A stretch of 64,000 nt of DNA from Fagopyrum homotropicum (Eukaryota > Streptophyta > Magnoliopsida > Caryophyllales > Polygonaceae), in assembly GCA_033239125.1 (NCBI GenBank), contig BSWB01000004.1, positions 118,367,235 to 118,431,234 on the forward strand, in the 5' to 3' direction. This document shows, one piece after another, positions 1 through 9,907 of the stretch (position 1 is the stretch's first letter; each line of letters opens with the position of its first letter). Below the pieces are notes generated by a model. The model was not told where the DNA came from. It made no database searches and saw only the letters and a list, made by a program, of their open reading frames with translations. The position numbers were made by a program, and so were the translations under genes.

Positions 1-3000
1 CAGCAAACCATGGATCATTACCTTGGGAGATGTGTTGAAGACACTCTTCAATCTCGTGCAGCTGCTCGTCAGGGAATGAGTCGTCTATAGGAAGTTCATC
101 CGTCTCGCCGGTGAGTTGTGGAAGACGACTAAGATGATCGGCAACGGAGTTCTCCGATCCTTTCTTATCACGAATCTCTAAATCGAACTCTTGTAAGAGT
201 AAGATCCATCTTAGAAGCCTTGGCTTCGCATCCTTCTTCGTGAATAAGTATCGAATTGCGGAGTGGTCCGTATAAACTATGACCTTCGCACCTACAAGAT
301 AGGAACGAAATTTCTCAAAAGCGTATACTACGGCTAAAAGTTCCTTCTCTGTAGTTGCATAATTATATTGAGTCTCATCTAGCGTTTTGCTAGCGTAGTA
401 GATGGCATGAGTGCGACCATCTTTCTTCTTTCCAAGAACGGCTCCTATAGCGACGTCGCTTGCGTCACACATGACCTCGAAAGGAAGAGTCCAATCGGGT
501 GGTTGAATGATTGGTGCTGAAATCAAAGCTTCTTTGATCCTGCAAAAAGCATCTAAACAATCCTTCGAAAATTCGAAAGTTGCGTCCTTCATCAAAAGAT
601 TAGTCAAGGGTTTTGAAATCTTAGAAAAATCTTTTATGAATCTCCTATAGAAGCCCGCATGTCCTAAGAAACTTCTAATTCCTTTCACTGAAGAAGGGGG
701 AGGTAACTTCTCAATGGTTTCTATTTTCGCTCTATCAACTTCTATTCCCCTTTGTGATACTAAATGACCTAACACAATTCCTTCGGTGACCATGAAATGG
801 CACTTTTCCTAGTTTAAGACTAAGTTAGTGTCCTCACATCTCTTAAGAACTAGTGAAAGGTTATAGAGACAGTTATCAAAGGAAGAACCATATACCGAAA
901 AATCGTCCATGAAGACTTCCATGATATTCTCTACATATTCGGAGAAGATTGCCATCATACACCTTTGGAAGGTGGCTGGAGCGTTGCATAGGCCGAATGG
1001 CATCCTTCTATAAGCAAACGTACCCCATGGGCACGTGAAAGTCGTCTTCTCTTGATCATCCGGATGAATTGGAATCTGAAAGAAACCGCTATATCCATCT
1101 AGATAACAAAAGTAAGAATGTCGGGCTACCCTTTCCAACATTTGATCGATAAAAGGAAGGGGGAAGTGGTCCTTCCTTGTGGCCACGTTCAGTTTGCGGT
1201 AGTCGATGCACATTCGCCACCCTGTAACTGTCCGTGTAGGGATAAGTTCGTTGTTCTTGTTGGCAACAACGGTAATGCCTCCTTTCTTGGGTACTACTTG
1301 TACTGGGCTTACCCATTTGCTATCGGAAATGGGGAAGATGATACCTGCATCAAGTAGCTTAAGGATTTCTTTCTTCACGACCTCTTTCATTGCCGGGTTT
1401 AACCGTCTTTGAGGTTGGCGTGAAGGTTTGTAATCCTCTTCCATTAGAATTTTGTGCATACATAGAGAAGGCTTTATTCCTACTAAATCATCAATAGTAT
1501 AGCCTAATGCCCTTCTATGTTGTTTCAAAATATGCATAAGTTTCTCTAATTCAGCATCATTCAAATTCGCATTGACAATGACCGGATATGTGGAATTAGT
1601 GCCAAGAAATGCGTACCTTAAATGCGTGGGGAGTGGTTTCAATTCTAATGATGGGGGTACCTTAATTGATGATGAATCTTGGCCTTCGAGTGTTGTGGGA
1701 GAGGCCTCTAGAGATGGGGGTACGGCATCATTAGATTCGAGAGTAGCTGCGGAGACGTTTGGAGAATCCAAAAAATTTCCCTCTGGATCGACCTCCCCTG
1801 AAGTAAATCGGTCGATTTGAGGTTCGATTTTTCTTTCTGTCGAAAAAAATCGGGTTACCTCTTCACAAATCGGACGATTTAGTTTAGTCGGGTCGATTTT
1901 TGTTTCTGTTGATAAAAATCGGAGTGCCTTTTCACAAATCGGGCGATTTATTTCAAGCAGGTCGATTTTCTTCACAGTTTCCGGAGATAATTCTAGTTCT
2001 TCAATTCTTGTTCCTAGTTCTTCCTCCACATCATTTAATGCCTTCACATCCTCGTTGCAATCATGTTCCACTCCTTCCTCCATGATGCTCATACTAATAA
2101 CCTTTTGAAGAGGGTCTTTCATCAAGATTGAACTTATTACCTCTCTAGACTCTTCTTCATAAAAAATTTCAAAAGCATCGTCTTTCAAGGCTGGCTCCTT
2201 GATTAAGGAAGAGAGTATGAATTCTATCTTTTCTTCGCCAATATGGAATGACAGCTGGCCGTTCTTGCAATCTACCATGCATCCGGATGTTGCAAGGAAT
2301 GGTCTCCCAAGGATGATGGGAACCGGATAATCTGCAGGGATGTCAAGAACGACAAAATCTATTGGGATGTAAAACTTACCGAGCTTTACCGGAATGTCTT
2401 CTAATATTCCCACCGGCTTAGTGGTGGAACGATCAGCCATGTAGAGTGTGATCTTCACCGGTCTAGGCTCTCCTAGACCAACTGCCTTGCATAGAGCGAG
2501 AGGTATGATACTCACACTCGCTCCAAGATCACAAAGTGCATCATAGGTAGCTTCTCCCAAAGTGATGGGTATGCAAAAAGATCCTGGATCACGGAGCTTG
2601 GGTGGCATATTCTCCGTCATAGTCTTGATGAGTTCGGATGACTCCATACTCATCTTGACTTCTCCTATATCTTCCAATTTCCTCTTGTTAGAGAGGATCT
2701 CCTTGAGGAATTTCCCGTAAGCCGGCATACCTAAAATTGCATCCATAAAAGGTATGTTAATATGTAGCTTACTCATAAGTTCTACAAACTTACCGAAATG
2801 TTTATCTAGGCGTGCACGCGCTCTAGATTGAGGGAAAGGTAGAGGTGGTTTGTAAGCGGGGGGAGGAACATTGATTTCTTCCTTCTCCTTTGCCTCTCCT
2901 TCTTTTGTGGTGGTATCGACTACTTTGGGTTGAGGATCGGTGGTTGTCTTGCCGCTCCTAGTAGTTATTGCCATAACCCTTCCCTTTGGGTTATCTTTCG

Positions 3001-4657
3001 TCTTTCCGGGAAGTTTCCCTTGATCTCTTGGAACTTCTCCGGCCTTGTTGAATACTTGGTTTTCTAAAGCTTTGTGAGCTTTGTCAACCGAAGTTATATA
3101 ACTCTCTAGTCCTTGTAGCTTGCCTAGGATCGTCTCTAGCATGGGATCGGGTTTACTTGATCCGCTTGATTGTCCCTGGCTTGTTAAAGGAGTAGAAGAA
3201 GATGGAGGTGTTAGAGCCTTTTCAGCATGAGAGTAAGGATTACCTGGATTTTGCTGATTTGACCTCCAATTGTTGTTATTTGAGTTCCTATTATTGTTGT
3301 TATTCCAATTGGAGTTTCGGTTGTTATTGTTGTTGTTGCTCCAATTGGAATTCCTACTGTCACTCCTTTGATTGTTGTCTCTTCCCATGTAGTTGGCTTC
3401 TTGCTCCTTAGTCTTTTGAAGACTTGTTTTGAGTACTTCCCTCAATTCTTTGATGTCATCTTTGAGGGAGAATATTTGTGTTTGAGCAGCTTGGTTCAAC
3501 CTAGCTCCCGAATCGCCATGATTCCGGCTATTTGAGTCCACCTTCCGGTGGGAATACTTCTCAATCACTTGGGCTTTCTTCTCAATGAAATCCCAAGTAT
3601 CATCCTCTCTCATATCCATGAATGTGCCACAAGAGAGAGATTGGAGGTTGAATTGTGTCTCCACATCCAACCTTTTGTAGTAGATCTCCAATAATTCCAG
3701 CTTGGAAATGCCATGGTGTGGGCAATCCAACAAGAGATCTTGAAACCTTTCCCAAGATTGAAACAAGCTTTCATTAGGTTTCATAGAAAAAGCATTTATT
3801 TTACCTCTTAATTCCGCCGTTTTGGATGGCGGAAAGAACTTGGTGAGGAATTCCGAAGACAATTCCTCCCATGTTGCTAGCTTTGCAGCAGGAAGTGTTT
3901 GGTACCAAGCTAGAGCCTTGTCCTTCAAAGAAAAGAAGAACGGCTTGATCTTGTAATTGCTTGTAGTAGCCTTCTTCGGCTTCATAGTCTCCATGAGAAT
4001 CTCAAAATTCTGCAAGTGTTGGTGTGGAGATTCAGTACTTGCTCCGCCATATTGACTTTGGCGAACCATGGTGATGACTTGTGGTGAGAAGCTAAACTCT
4101 TGGATGTCTTCAGCTCCGAAATCCACACCTAGACGACGTGGTTGCTGAATTGGATCCATTCGTTGCCCCAAAGTTCGGGGTTTATCACCGTCATTAACAG
4201 CTCTTACGTTCCTAGTTGGAAAGCGAGGAATAACCCGTGGTTTTGGGGTGTTCCGAATAGGACGAAGTAGTGGATCGATCTCCTCAAGTTCCGGCATGTC
4301 CGGATCTATCTCTTCATCATCGGATGAGTCATTTCGAATGGATTTAGTTGGCGTCTTGACTTTCTTCTTCTTCCTGGATTCGTTCAACTCCAACTTCATG
4401 TCCAACATCATAGCTCTTAGTTCATCAATCTGAAATTGATGACTTATTTCAGCTTCTTTTCGTGCTTTTTCACTCAACTGGAGTTGGCGTTGAGCTTCGT
4501 TCAGTTCAGCTTGGTAGTTTCTCTCGTCGTTCTCGGCCATTTTCTTTTCCTTCAACTTTCTCCTCAAAGTTCTCTCCAATTCAGGATCGAAAGGGACTAT
4601 ATCTTTAGTGGTTCTAGTCTTTCGCATATACCCAAAGAACCTGCAAAGATCACTCAA
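1..4657 (-). pseudogene. gag-pol: Element A gag-pol polyprotein with one internal stop
   Basis: Encodes the Athila structural and enzymatic polyprotein that makes virus-like particles, processes itself and reverse-transcribes element RNA. Frame 4657-809 gives 1,282 residues: coiled-coil-like N terminus (about 40-95), retrotransposon gag domain (about 215-330), Asn-rich basic tract in place of a clear zinc knuckle (about 425-470), aspartic protease with active site DLGAS (about 709), and RT with FMDD (about 1248). The frame stops at TAG 809-811, where copy B has Trp, and then stays open to the window edge through RNase H (YTDH motif near 260). The family start is probably the Met at 4627, followed by Arg as in D, not the upstream Met at 4657. 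Residues about 890-950 are three copies of a repeat of roughly 23 residues containing (I/L)NRPICE, encoded by the ATCG palindrome motif. Confidence 0.9.
1805..1970 (-). repeat. ATCGG-CGAT motif cluster inside A coding linker
   Basis: Three palindromic cores, aaatcggtcgattt (1805-1818), aaatcggacgattt (1867-1880) and aaatcgggcgattt (1937-1950), alternate with half-sites ggtcgattt. They are 62 and 70 bp apart and in frame, so they encode a repeated peptide between protease and RT. Confidence 0.8.
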
Positions 4658-4730
4658 GTAGACAAATCAAATCACAAGAGCAAGAGCTCTCAAGCTAGAC
4701 AACCGAAAACCGAATTTGGTCTAGAGCAAA

Positions 4731-4748
4731 TCCCCGGCAACGGCGCCA
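4731..4748 (-). promoter_or_regulatory. Primer binding site of A (tRNA-Asp type)
   Basis: The plus strand reads tccccggcaacggcgcca, the form expected for a tRNA-Asp 3' end with CCA, so the element strand carries its exact complement. It lies 6 bases inside the LTR edge at 4755. This is the usual Athila minus-strand DNA primer. Confidence 0.85.
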
Positions 4749-5411
4749 AAAACTTGTTCGCTCGAAAAGTGTGTGCGTTAAAGTCTTAAATTTGTATCTA
4801 GAACTCAAAGCAAAGCGAACCCGCAATGTACGGATCAGCTGTAGTAAGGTAAGAATTCCAGAGTCGAACTCAGGGATTTGGTGAGAATAAATCCAATTTC
4901 AATTATCTAGCGAAAAGTGCGAAAAGCTTTTGTGATCAAATAAGAGTGAAATGATTCCAAGGATTCAAGTATCCGATTTCGGCTTTCGATTCAAGACACT
5001 TCTATAGATATAGGACAGAGTTTATATTGCCAAGATTAAATGTTCAAAGGTAGGATTCGTACGGTGAAGTTCCGAAGCCTATATGACTAATCTAAAGATT
5101 CTCTCTATAAGGGTTGTTGAGGCTGCAATATAGAAAGATCTAGAGACAAGAATTATGTTTAAACTAACTATCTAAAACTCCAGGATATGACTCTCCAAAG
5201 TAAAGAATAGCAAGCACAATTAAAATCTTAATAAAGGATGTTGAGTCTCTTTATTACCCAAATCTTAAAATCTTAATCTATTAAATGTAGAATCAGGTTT
5301 GAAGTGTCTTCATACATTCAATTAGAGGGTAAAAAGGTTAATCAAGGTTGGGATTTAGGCAAGGATTAGTTTTGGTTAAAGATTGATTCAATTAAGGTTC
5401 GTCAGATGAAT

Positions 5412-5468
5412 AAATCGGGCTGTTCATAAGAAAATCGGCCGATTTACTCAAGAACAGTCCGATTTTCC
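5412..5468 (-). repeat. LTR A inner palindrome cluster
   Basis: Half-site aaatcggg, about 12 nt, perfect palindrome aaatcggccgattt (5432-5445), about 11 nt, inverted half-site gtccgatttt. This three-part layout is repeated in B at 8779-8840 and 18330-18391. Confidence 0.8.
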
Positions 5469-5992
5469 TGTCGTCGCAAAACTAAAATCTAAACTTTCAG
5501 GGTCCTAATTTTTGAATGAGTTCAGTCTATCATCATCTAAGCCTTAATCATCAACTATTCTCCCCAGAATAACAAAGGTTTTAGCCAACCATTTTCAAAA
5601 TCGAATCAAATTAATTATTGAGAGAAATATCGCAAAGAAACCGAATCTTGAATAAAAATTCCAAAAACCTTCAAATCTGTAAACGATTGTCAAAACAAAT
5701 CAATGTATCTCTTAAGCAACTCAAATTCGTGCTCAAAAACAACAAGTACTTCAATGAACAAAGAAATCTCACAACTAGAATCAAGATTAACTTCCCGGCA
5801 AAGAATACTTCAATTTTCCTCCAAGAATCTTCGAATTCTCTCAAACGTGTAAAGATTTCCTGCTGCGGCCTCCTCGTTTTCGTTCGTAGGGTTCTCTTCT
5901 ATAGTTTCTTGCAAATGGGCTGTTTGGCAAAACTCTCTTCAAGCCCAAAAGAATTGGGCTTTGTGTCGTCTTTTCATTTGGCCGAAAAACAG

Positions 5993-6083
5993 AATAAATC
6001 GACCCAGGCGATTTATGCACAAAAATCGTTCGAATTCTTGAAGGGAAAATCGTCCGATTTATGTACATATTGGCACGATTTTC
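5993..6083 (-). repeat. LTR A promoter-side palindrome cluster
   Basis: Contains aaatcgacccaggcgattt, aaaatcgttcgaatt and aaaatcgtccgattta plus a half-site cacgatttt. On the minus strand it lies about 90 bp upstream of the TATA-like site near 5900. Confidence 0.75.
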
Positions 6084-6387
6084 TTTAACAGAAAGTGCTC
6101 TACTCTTGGCTCGTTTTCTATGCTTCTCCTTTGCAATTCCTTAGCTCTTTATGACTCCTTTAAGATTCCTTTAGCTTCCTTAACATCCCTAGATGCTCCT
6201 TGCTCCGCTTTTGCTCCCAATTCCACTCCATTTACCTATAATTCATCAAAAACTCGTGTAGACCTCTATTTCTGACAAATGATTGAATAGAACAAAAAAG
6301 GCACACAAAATCTCTCTAAATGCAAGGTAAACTGAAACAATCTTCTATAATATGCATGAATATGATGATACATAATTCATGTCATCA

Positions 6388-7124
6388 GAGAACTACCCGA
6401 CTCATGACTTGGAGTTGGTTGCGGTAGTTCATGCTTTGAAGATCTGGAGGCATTACCTGTATGGCGCTACATGCCAAATCTTCAAAGACCATAAGAGTTT
6501 GAGGTATATTTTAACGCAGTGGGAATTGAATAACCGCCAAAGGAGATGGATTGAGTTGATCAAGGACTTTGACCTTGAGATTATGTACCATCCGGGGAAG
6601 GCGGATGTGGTCGTTGACGCCCCACCTCGAGAGAAGGTGATTGCACGACTAACGGTTTAGCCTCAGTTGTAGAGAGATCTAGCGTTGTTAGAGATAGACA
6701 TTCAGTTCCCTAATGAGGACAACCATGTGTTTACTTTAGACGTTCTACCTGATCTGTTGGGAAAAATCCAACAAAAACAAGAGACATGCCGACGTTAAAG
6801 CGGATCCGAGAAAGGATGTCTCGTGGCGTGGCCCCACGGTTCTATATAGGAGCATATGGAGTGATGAGATGCCGCCAGCGTGTCTTTGTACCTGCTGATG
6901 CGGAGTTGAGACAGAGGATTTTACAAGAGGATCACTCTATACCTTACTCAGTGCACCCAATGCGAGTAAGATGTATCGGGATGTGAGACGTTCATTCTGG
7001 TGGGGCGGGTTGAATCCCAATATGGCCAGATTTGTGGATTTGTGTGCGACTTGTCAACAGGTAAAGATAGAGCATTGTAGACCTGGGGGAGAGCTTCATC
7101 CACTATCAGTACCGTAGTGGAAGT
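6388..7124 (+). pseudogene. pol: G pol fragment: RNase H and integrase zinc-binding region
   Basis: The first frame (to 6660) is a Tekay RNase H C-terminal part with ENYPTHDLEL, DHKSLRYI and YHPGKADVV, ending at a stop. Further pieces (6786-7100) show an integrase H2C2 zone with HSIPYSVHP and CATCQQVK, broken by stops and frameshifts. The sequence is cut at 7124 by solo LTR L and continues at 20313 with the next integrase codons. RNase H degrades the RNA strand of the hybrid; integrase inserts the cDNA. Neither would work here. The 5' end is cut by A. Confidence 0.85.
7120..7124. repeat. Target site duplication of solo LTR L, left copy
   Basis: gaagt here and gaagt at 20313-20317 flank L. 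The interrupted integrase reading resumes across them, so this is a genuine 5-bp duplication. Confidence 0.88.
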
Positions 7125-7180
7125 TGTAAGAGCCTTAGTCCATGGAGCCTTGGAGTCCTTGCAAACCTTAGCTGACCCAA

Positions 7181-7262
7181 ACAGCCGCCCCTGCGGACCT
7201 AAAGGGCCGCACCTGCGGCTGGCCGCCCCTGCGCGTCACAGGGTCCGCCCTTGCGGCTTTGT
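7181..7262 (+). repeat. LTR L promoter-side GC palindrome cluster
   Basis: Units ccgcccctgcgg, gccgcacctgcggc (perfect arms gccgca/tgcggc around cc), ccgcccctgcgc and ccgcccttgcggc, about 57 bp upstream of the TATA box at 7317. Confidence 0.8.
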
Positions 7263-7838
7263 GTGGCTGCAACCGCTTTCGTTGATCTTTGACCCGTGCT
7301 TTGCGGCTGGATTCCTTTATAAGCCATCCATTGCTTCTGATGAGGGGTTTCTTCATCTCTTCCCAGCTCATTCTTCCTCCTTACGTTCATCTTCTTCTCT
7401 CCTTCTTCCTTCGATCTTGATTTAGGCTTGTGTTGATTGGATTCTTGATCATGAGCTTGATGCTGAGTGTTGTTGCTGAGGTGCTGAGGTTGTGAGGTGG
7501 TGTTGGTTGCTCTTCCTTGATGCTTAGAGTTCTACTGTGTTAAGATCTTCACATCTATCTTCAGTCCTTATTCTTTCGTAGCTTCTTTCATTCTTCTTTA
7601 TCTTACGATCACAATCTAGGCTTCTGTGATATCCTTTCCTGGACGTTTTGATGTTCATCCATGTTTGTATATGTTTGTGGTATGCTGTTGTGTGGTGGAG
7701 ATGTGAAGAGAGTCGAGAGAAGGATCGAAGAGAAGTCGGGATTAGCTCATTGTTGTCCAGCCGCACCTGCACCTGAGTTAGGTCGCCCCTGCACCTGTCT
7801 ATAAGCCGCCCTTGCACCCTAAGTCATCCGCCCCTACG

Positions 7839-7843
7839 CCTCA
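7839..7843. repeat. Target site duplication of B, left copy
   Basis: cctca, matched exactly by 19222-19226 after the 3' LTR. It lies inside the second motif cluster of LTR L. Confidence 0.95.
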
Positions 7844-8170
7844 TGATAACAAGATTTATGACTTAGGATTAGGTAATCATTTAGATAGATTCATCACTCA
7901 TTCATGCATGGTTTAGCACAAATTCGCGACGTTTGCACTCAATTCACGTATTTTGTCGAGATAGACGTCTACACGGACTTGTGCGTTGCTTTGTAGGTAT
8001 TTCGGGGGTCTTTTGGACATTAACCGATACATTTGAGGACCAAGCCTCATGATGGTACACATCCAAGGCTAAGGAGGAGCATAATTGGAGCAACAAAGGA
8101 CACAAAGACCACTATTGGTGCGAGCAATGGATCAACTCATGGCTAAACGAGCATAACACCTTTCTGCTGA

Positions 8171-8232
8171 AGAAAATCGGACCAGCAAGCAGATAAATCG
8201 TCCGATTTTTGTCCACTGGGTCGATTTTTGAG
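8171..8232 (+). repeat. LTR B promoter-side palindrome cluster
   Basis: Half-site aaaatcggacc, spacer, near-palindrome aaatcgtccgattt, spacer, half-site gggtcgattttt. It ends 18 bp before the G-box and 63 bp before TATA. The same cluster is in the 3' LTR at 17722-17783. Confidence 0.82.
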
Positions 8233-8249
8233 GCTTTGACAGCTTAAGC

Positions 8250-8300
8250 CACGTGTCCCACGATCTCTTGTCCGTCCTTGCTCTTGGTGGGGAATATAAG
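8250..8300 (+). promoter_or_regulatory. Candidate core promoter in 5' LTR of B
   Basis: G-box CACGTG at 8250-8255 and TATAAG at 8295-8300, followed about 30 bp later by a pyrimidine-rich stretch (8326-8346) where transcription could start. The 3' LTR has the same sites at 17801-17851. Inferred from motifs only. Confidence 0.45.
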
Positions 8301-8778
8301 TGGTCCCTCAGGTGGTTGTTGAGCATCTCTCCTCTCCCACACTCTCATTCACAGCTCATCAATTTGGTAGGAAGATTGGAGAAGAAGAAAAGCTCTCAAG
8401 GATTGGAGGAAGAAGAAGAACACCATTCTAAGAGTTTAGAGTGATTTTGAGTGATTTTGTAGTCTTGGATTGAAGAACTAATTGGAAGGATCGTTAAGAA
8501 CGTTTTGCATCTTCATTTTAGAGTTTGTAAGTCTTGCTACAACTTGGATTTGGCTGAGATTTATTGATTTTGCTTACTCATCTTTCATTACTCATCTATG
8601 AACACCATGTATGCTTGTTTGATGATTTCGGATCTTGATATGCATATTATTGGCTAATTTCTTGTGATTTTAGAGTGATGGATTGATGGTTATGGCTAGG
8701 GTGATGATAGGATGGGCTTATATGTCAGTTTAGGATGATTTATATGCACGAAACTCACAACAGAAGGAAAAATCGACC

Positions 8779-8840
8779 TGTTCATCAGATAAATCGGCCG
8801 ATTTATCTGTAGAACAGCCCGATTTATTCTTCTGTTGCTC
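8779..8840 (+). repeat. LTR B inner palindrome cluster
   Basis: aaaaatcgacc, spacer, perfect palindrome aaatcggccgattt, spacer, cccgattta. The spacers are themselves partly complementary (CTGTTC and GAACAG), so the whole block could fold as one long hairpin. Confidence 0.82.
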
Positions 8841-9076
8841 TTTAAATGATAAATCTGCATGCTAGGGTGTTTGGTTGTTTAAATCCTAGTGTTTATTAAG
8901 CCTAATTTAGCTTAGTATCACCTAATGCTACCAATCCAAGTGAGGGAAGAGATCTACCCGATGATTTCCGACCTTAGATACCTAAGATGATGAATGCTAG
9001 GTAGTAGTGAGCCTCATAAGCCGCTATTGGATCGAGTGTGCTAGGATTATTGCTTGAGATTTCCCTATTCCAAGAC

Positions 9077-9208
9077 TTACCCGGTAAGGAGAGGGTTACC
9101 CTTAAGTAGTATCTAGTTTGTGCGAAATTCCTTACTCTAACCCCTTGAGACCTACCCGGTAATAGGAGTTTGATGTGGGATTAGTGAAGTGAGAGACTTA
9201 CCCGGTAA
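9077..9208 (+). repeat. TTACCCGGTAA palindrome array in LTR B
   Basis: Three copies, each preceded by (g)agac(c/t): 9077-9087, 9152-9162 (ctacccggtaa) and 9198-9208. A related array is in LTRs D and K (ACCGGGTAAGTCTCA on the plus strand). Confidence 0.75.
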
Positions 9209-9676
9209 TCGCTTCCATTAGTGAACATTCTTTCCCAAACACCACAGCTTGTCCTTAGAATCCTTAGAACTTTGAGTCCTATGCCATAACCGGAAATCTT
9301 GACCTCTAGAATCTACTTTTCTCTCTTGATCATATTCTGGTGCTTTGTGTTGCTTGTTCGTTTGCTAGCTTGAGTTGTTAGTTGTTTATCATCTTGCTTG
9401 ACTTGTGATCTTTGTTTGATCACCACAAAAACCAACAAAAACATTGTGTTTTCCATTTTCTTTATTCCTCATCTTATCTTAGTCTAGATTCACACTATCT
9501 TTGATCATTGCTTGACTCGATTTCACCTTAGTCTTTGTGTTCGACCTCGGAATACTTACCTTTCTACAAACGTCCCGTACACTGCGGGTTCGCTAGGAGT
9601 TAGGATAATTATAACGAGTATAAATTTAAGACTTATTGCGTGCACATAACACCTATTCCTAAACGTAACAAGTTTT

Positions 9677-9694
9677 TGGCGCCGTTGCCGGGGA
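9677..9694 (+). promoter_or_regulatory. Primer binding site of B (tRNA-Asp)
   Basis: TGGCGCCGTTGCCGGGGA, 6 bases after the LTR end: the exact complement expected for the tRNA-Asp 3' end. Confidence 0.92.
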
Positions 9695-9907
9695 CTAGGT
9701 CTAGATTGAGTCATTTCGTGATTGTTTATAGTGTAGATCTTTCTTGTTTCTTTTGATCTCTCTTTGGTGTGTGTCTTTGCTTTTCAGGACATCATCTCTC
9801 TCTTTAGGTGTATGTGAAGATCTCGTGGCAAGGATTTAGCTCCATTCGATCCCGAACCGGAGAAAACCCTTCGATCTAGATCCAAGAACATCCGAAAAGA
9901 GAAAGAG

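Larger units (their letters stand above)
1..6387 (-). mobile_element. Element A: Athila-type Ty3/gypsy retrotransposon, 3' part outside window
   Basis: Minus-strand Athila. Reading from 6387 downward it has a 5' LTR (6387-4755), a tRNA-Asp primer site, and gag-protease-RT-RNase H running off the left edge. Integrase and the 3' LTR are not visible. It interrupts the RNase H coding sequence of Tekay element G: plus-strand pol sequence resumes at 6388 directly after the LTR tip. Five bases of a target duplication (gagaa, 6388-6392) can be proposed, but the partner copy is outside the window. Its LTR is clearly related to that of element E (54844-56501); both begin TGATGACATGAATTAT. Confidence 0.9.
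4755..6387 (-). repeat. 5' LTR of element A
   Basis: A 1,633-bp LTR, TG at 6387 and CA at 4755 on the minus strand. It carries two palindrome clusters: 5993-6083, next to a degenerate TATA-like site near 5896-5903, and 5412-5468, with a perfect aaatcggccgattt at 5432-5445. The region around TATA matches element E (AGCCCAT, then TATA, then GAACCCTA), though the box in A looks decayed (TATAGAAG). Confidence 0.88.
7125..7843 (+). repeat. Solo Tekay LTR L, first part
   Basis: Begins TGTAAGAGCCTTAG, like the G LTR start at 21200 (TGTAATATCCTTAG). No internal region or second LTR lies between its target duplications, so it is a solo LTR left by LTR-LTR recombination. Cluster 1 (7181-7262) holds GCCGCACCTGCGGC and related copies. 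A TATA box TTTATAAG lies at 7317-7323. Cluster 2 starts near 7745. It is cut at 7843 by B and resumes at 19227, for a total of about 1.8 kb. Confidence 0.87.
7844..9670 (+). repeat. 5' LTR of element B
   Basis: Starts TGATAACAAG and ends GTAACA; 1,827 bp, same length as the 3' copy. Promoter-side motif cluster 8171-8232, G-box and TATA at 8250-8300, inner cluster 8779-8840. Three copies of the odd palindrome TTACCCGGTAA or a close form lie at 9077-9087, 9152-9162 and 9198-9208. Confidence 0.96.

Noticed and set aside
5618..6088. Plus-strand 156-codon frame in LTR A
   Set aside because: It is antisense to the element LTR, spans the palindrome cluster, and is absent from the sister LTR E.
7524..7817. 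Minus-strand 97-codon frame in LTR L
   Set aside because: It lies within the LTR antisense to transcription, is not conserved in LTR G and has no domain.
8171..8840. Regularly spaced palindromes resembling a CRISPR array
   Set aside because: The window is plant nuclear DNA, spacing is irregular, repeats are 14 bp with half-sites, and the clusters are inside LTRs. No cas genes are present.
4731..9694. tRNA gene suggested by tRNA-Asp 3' sequence at the primer sites
   Set aside because: Only the 18-base primer complement is present, next to LTR ends, with no cloverleaf.
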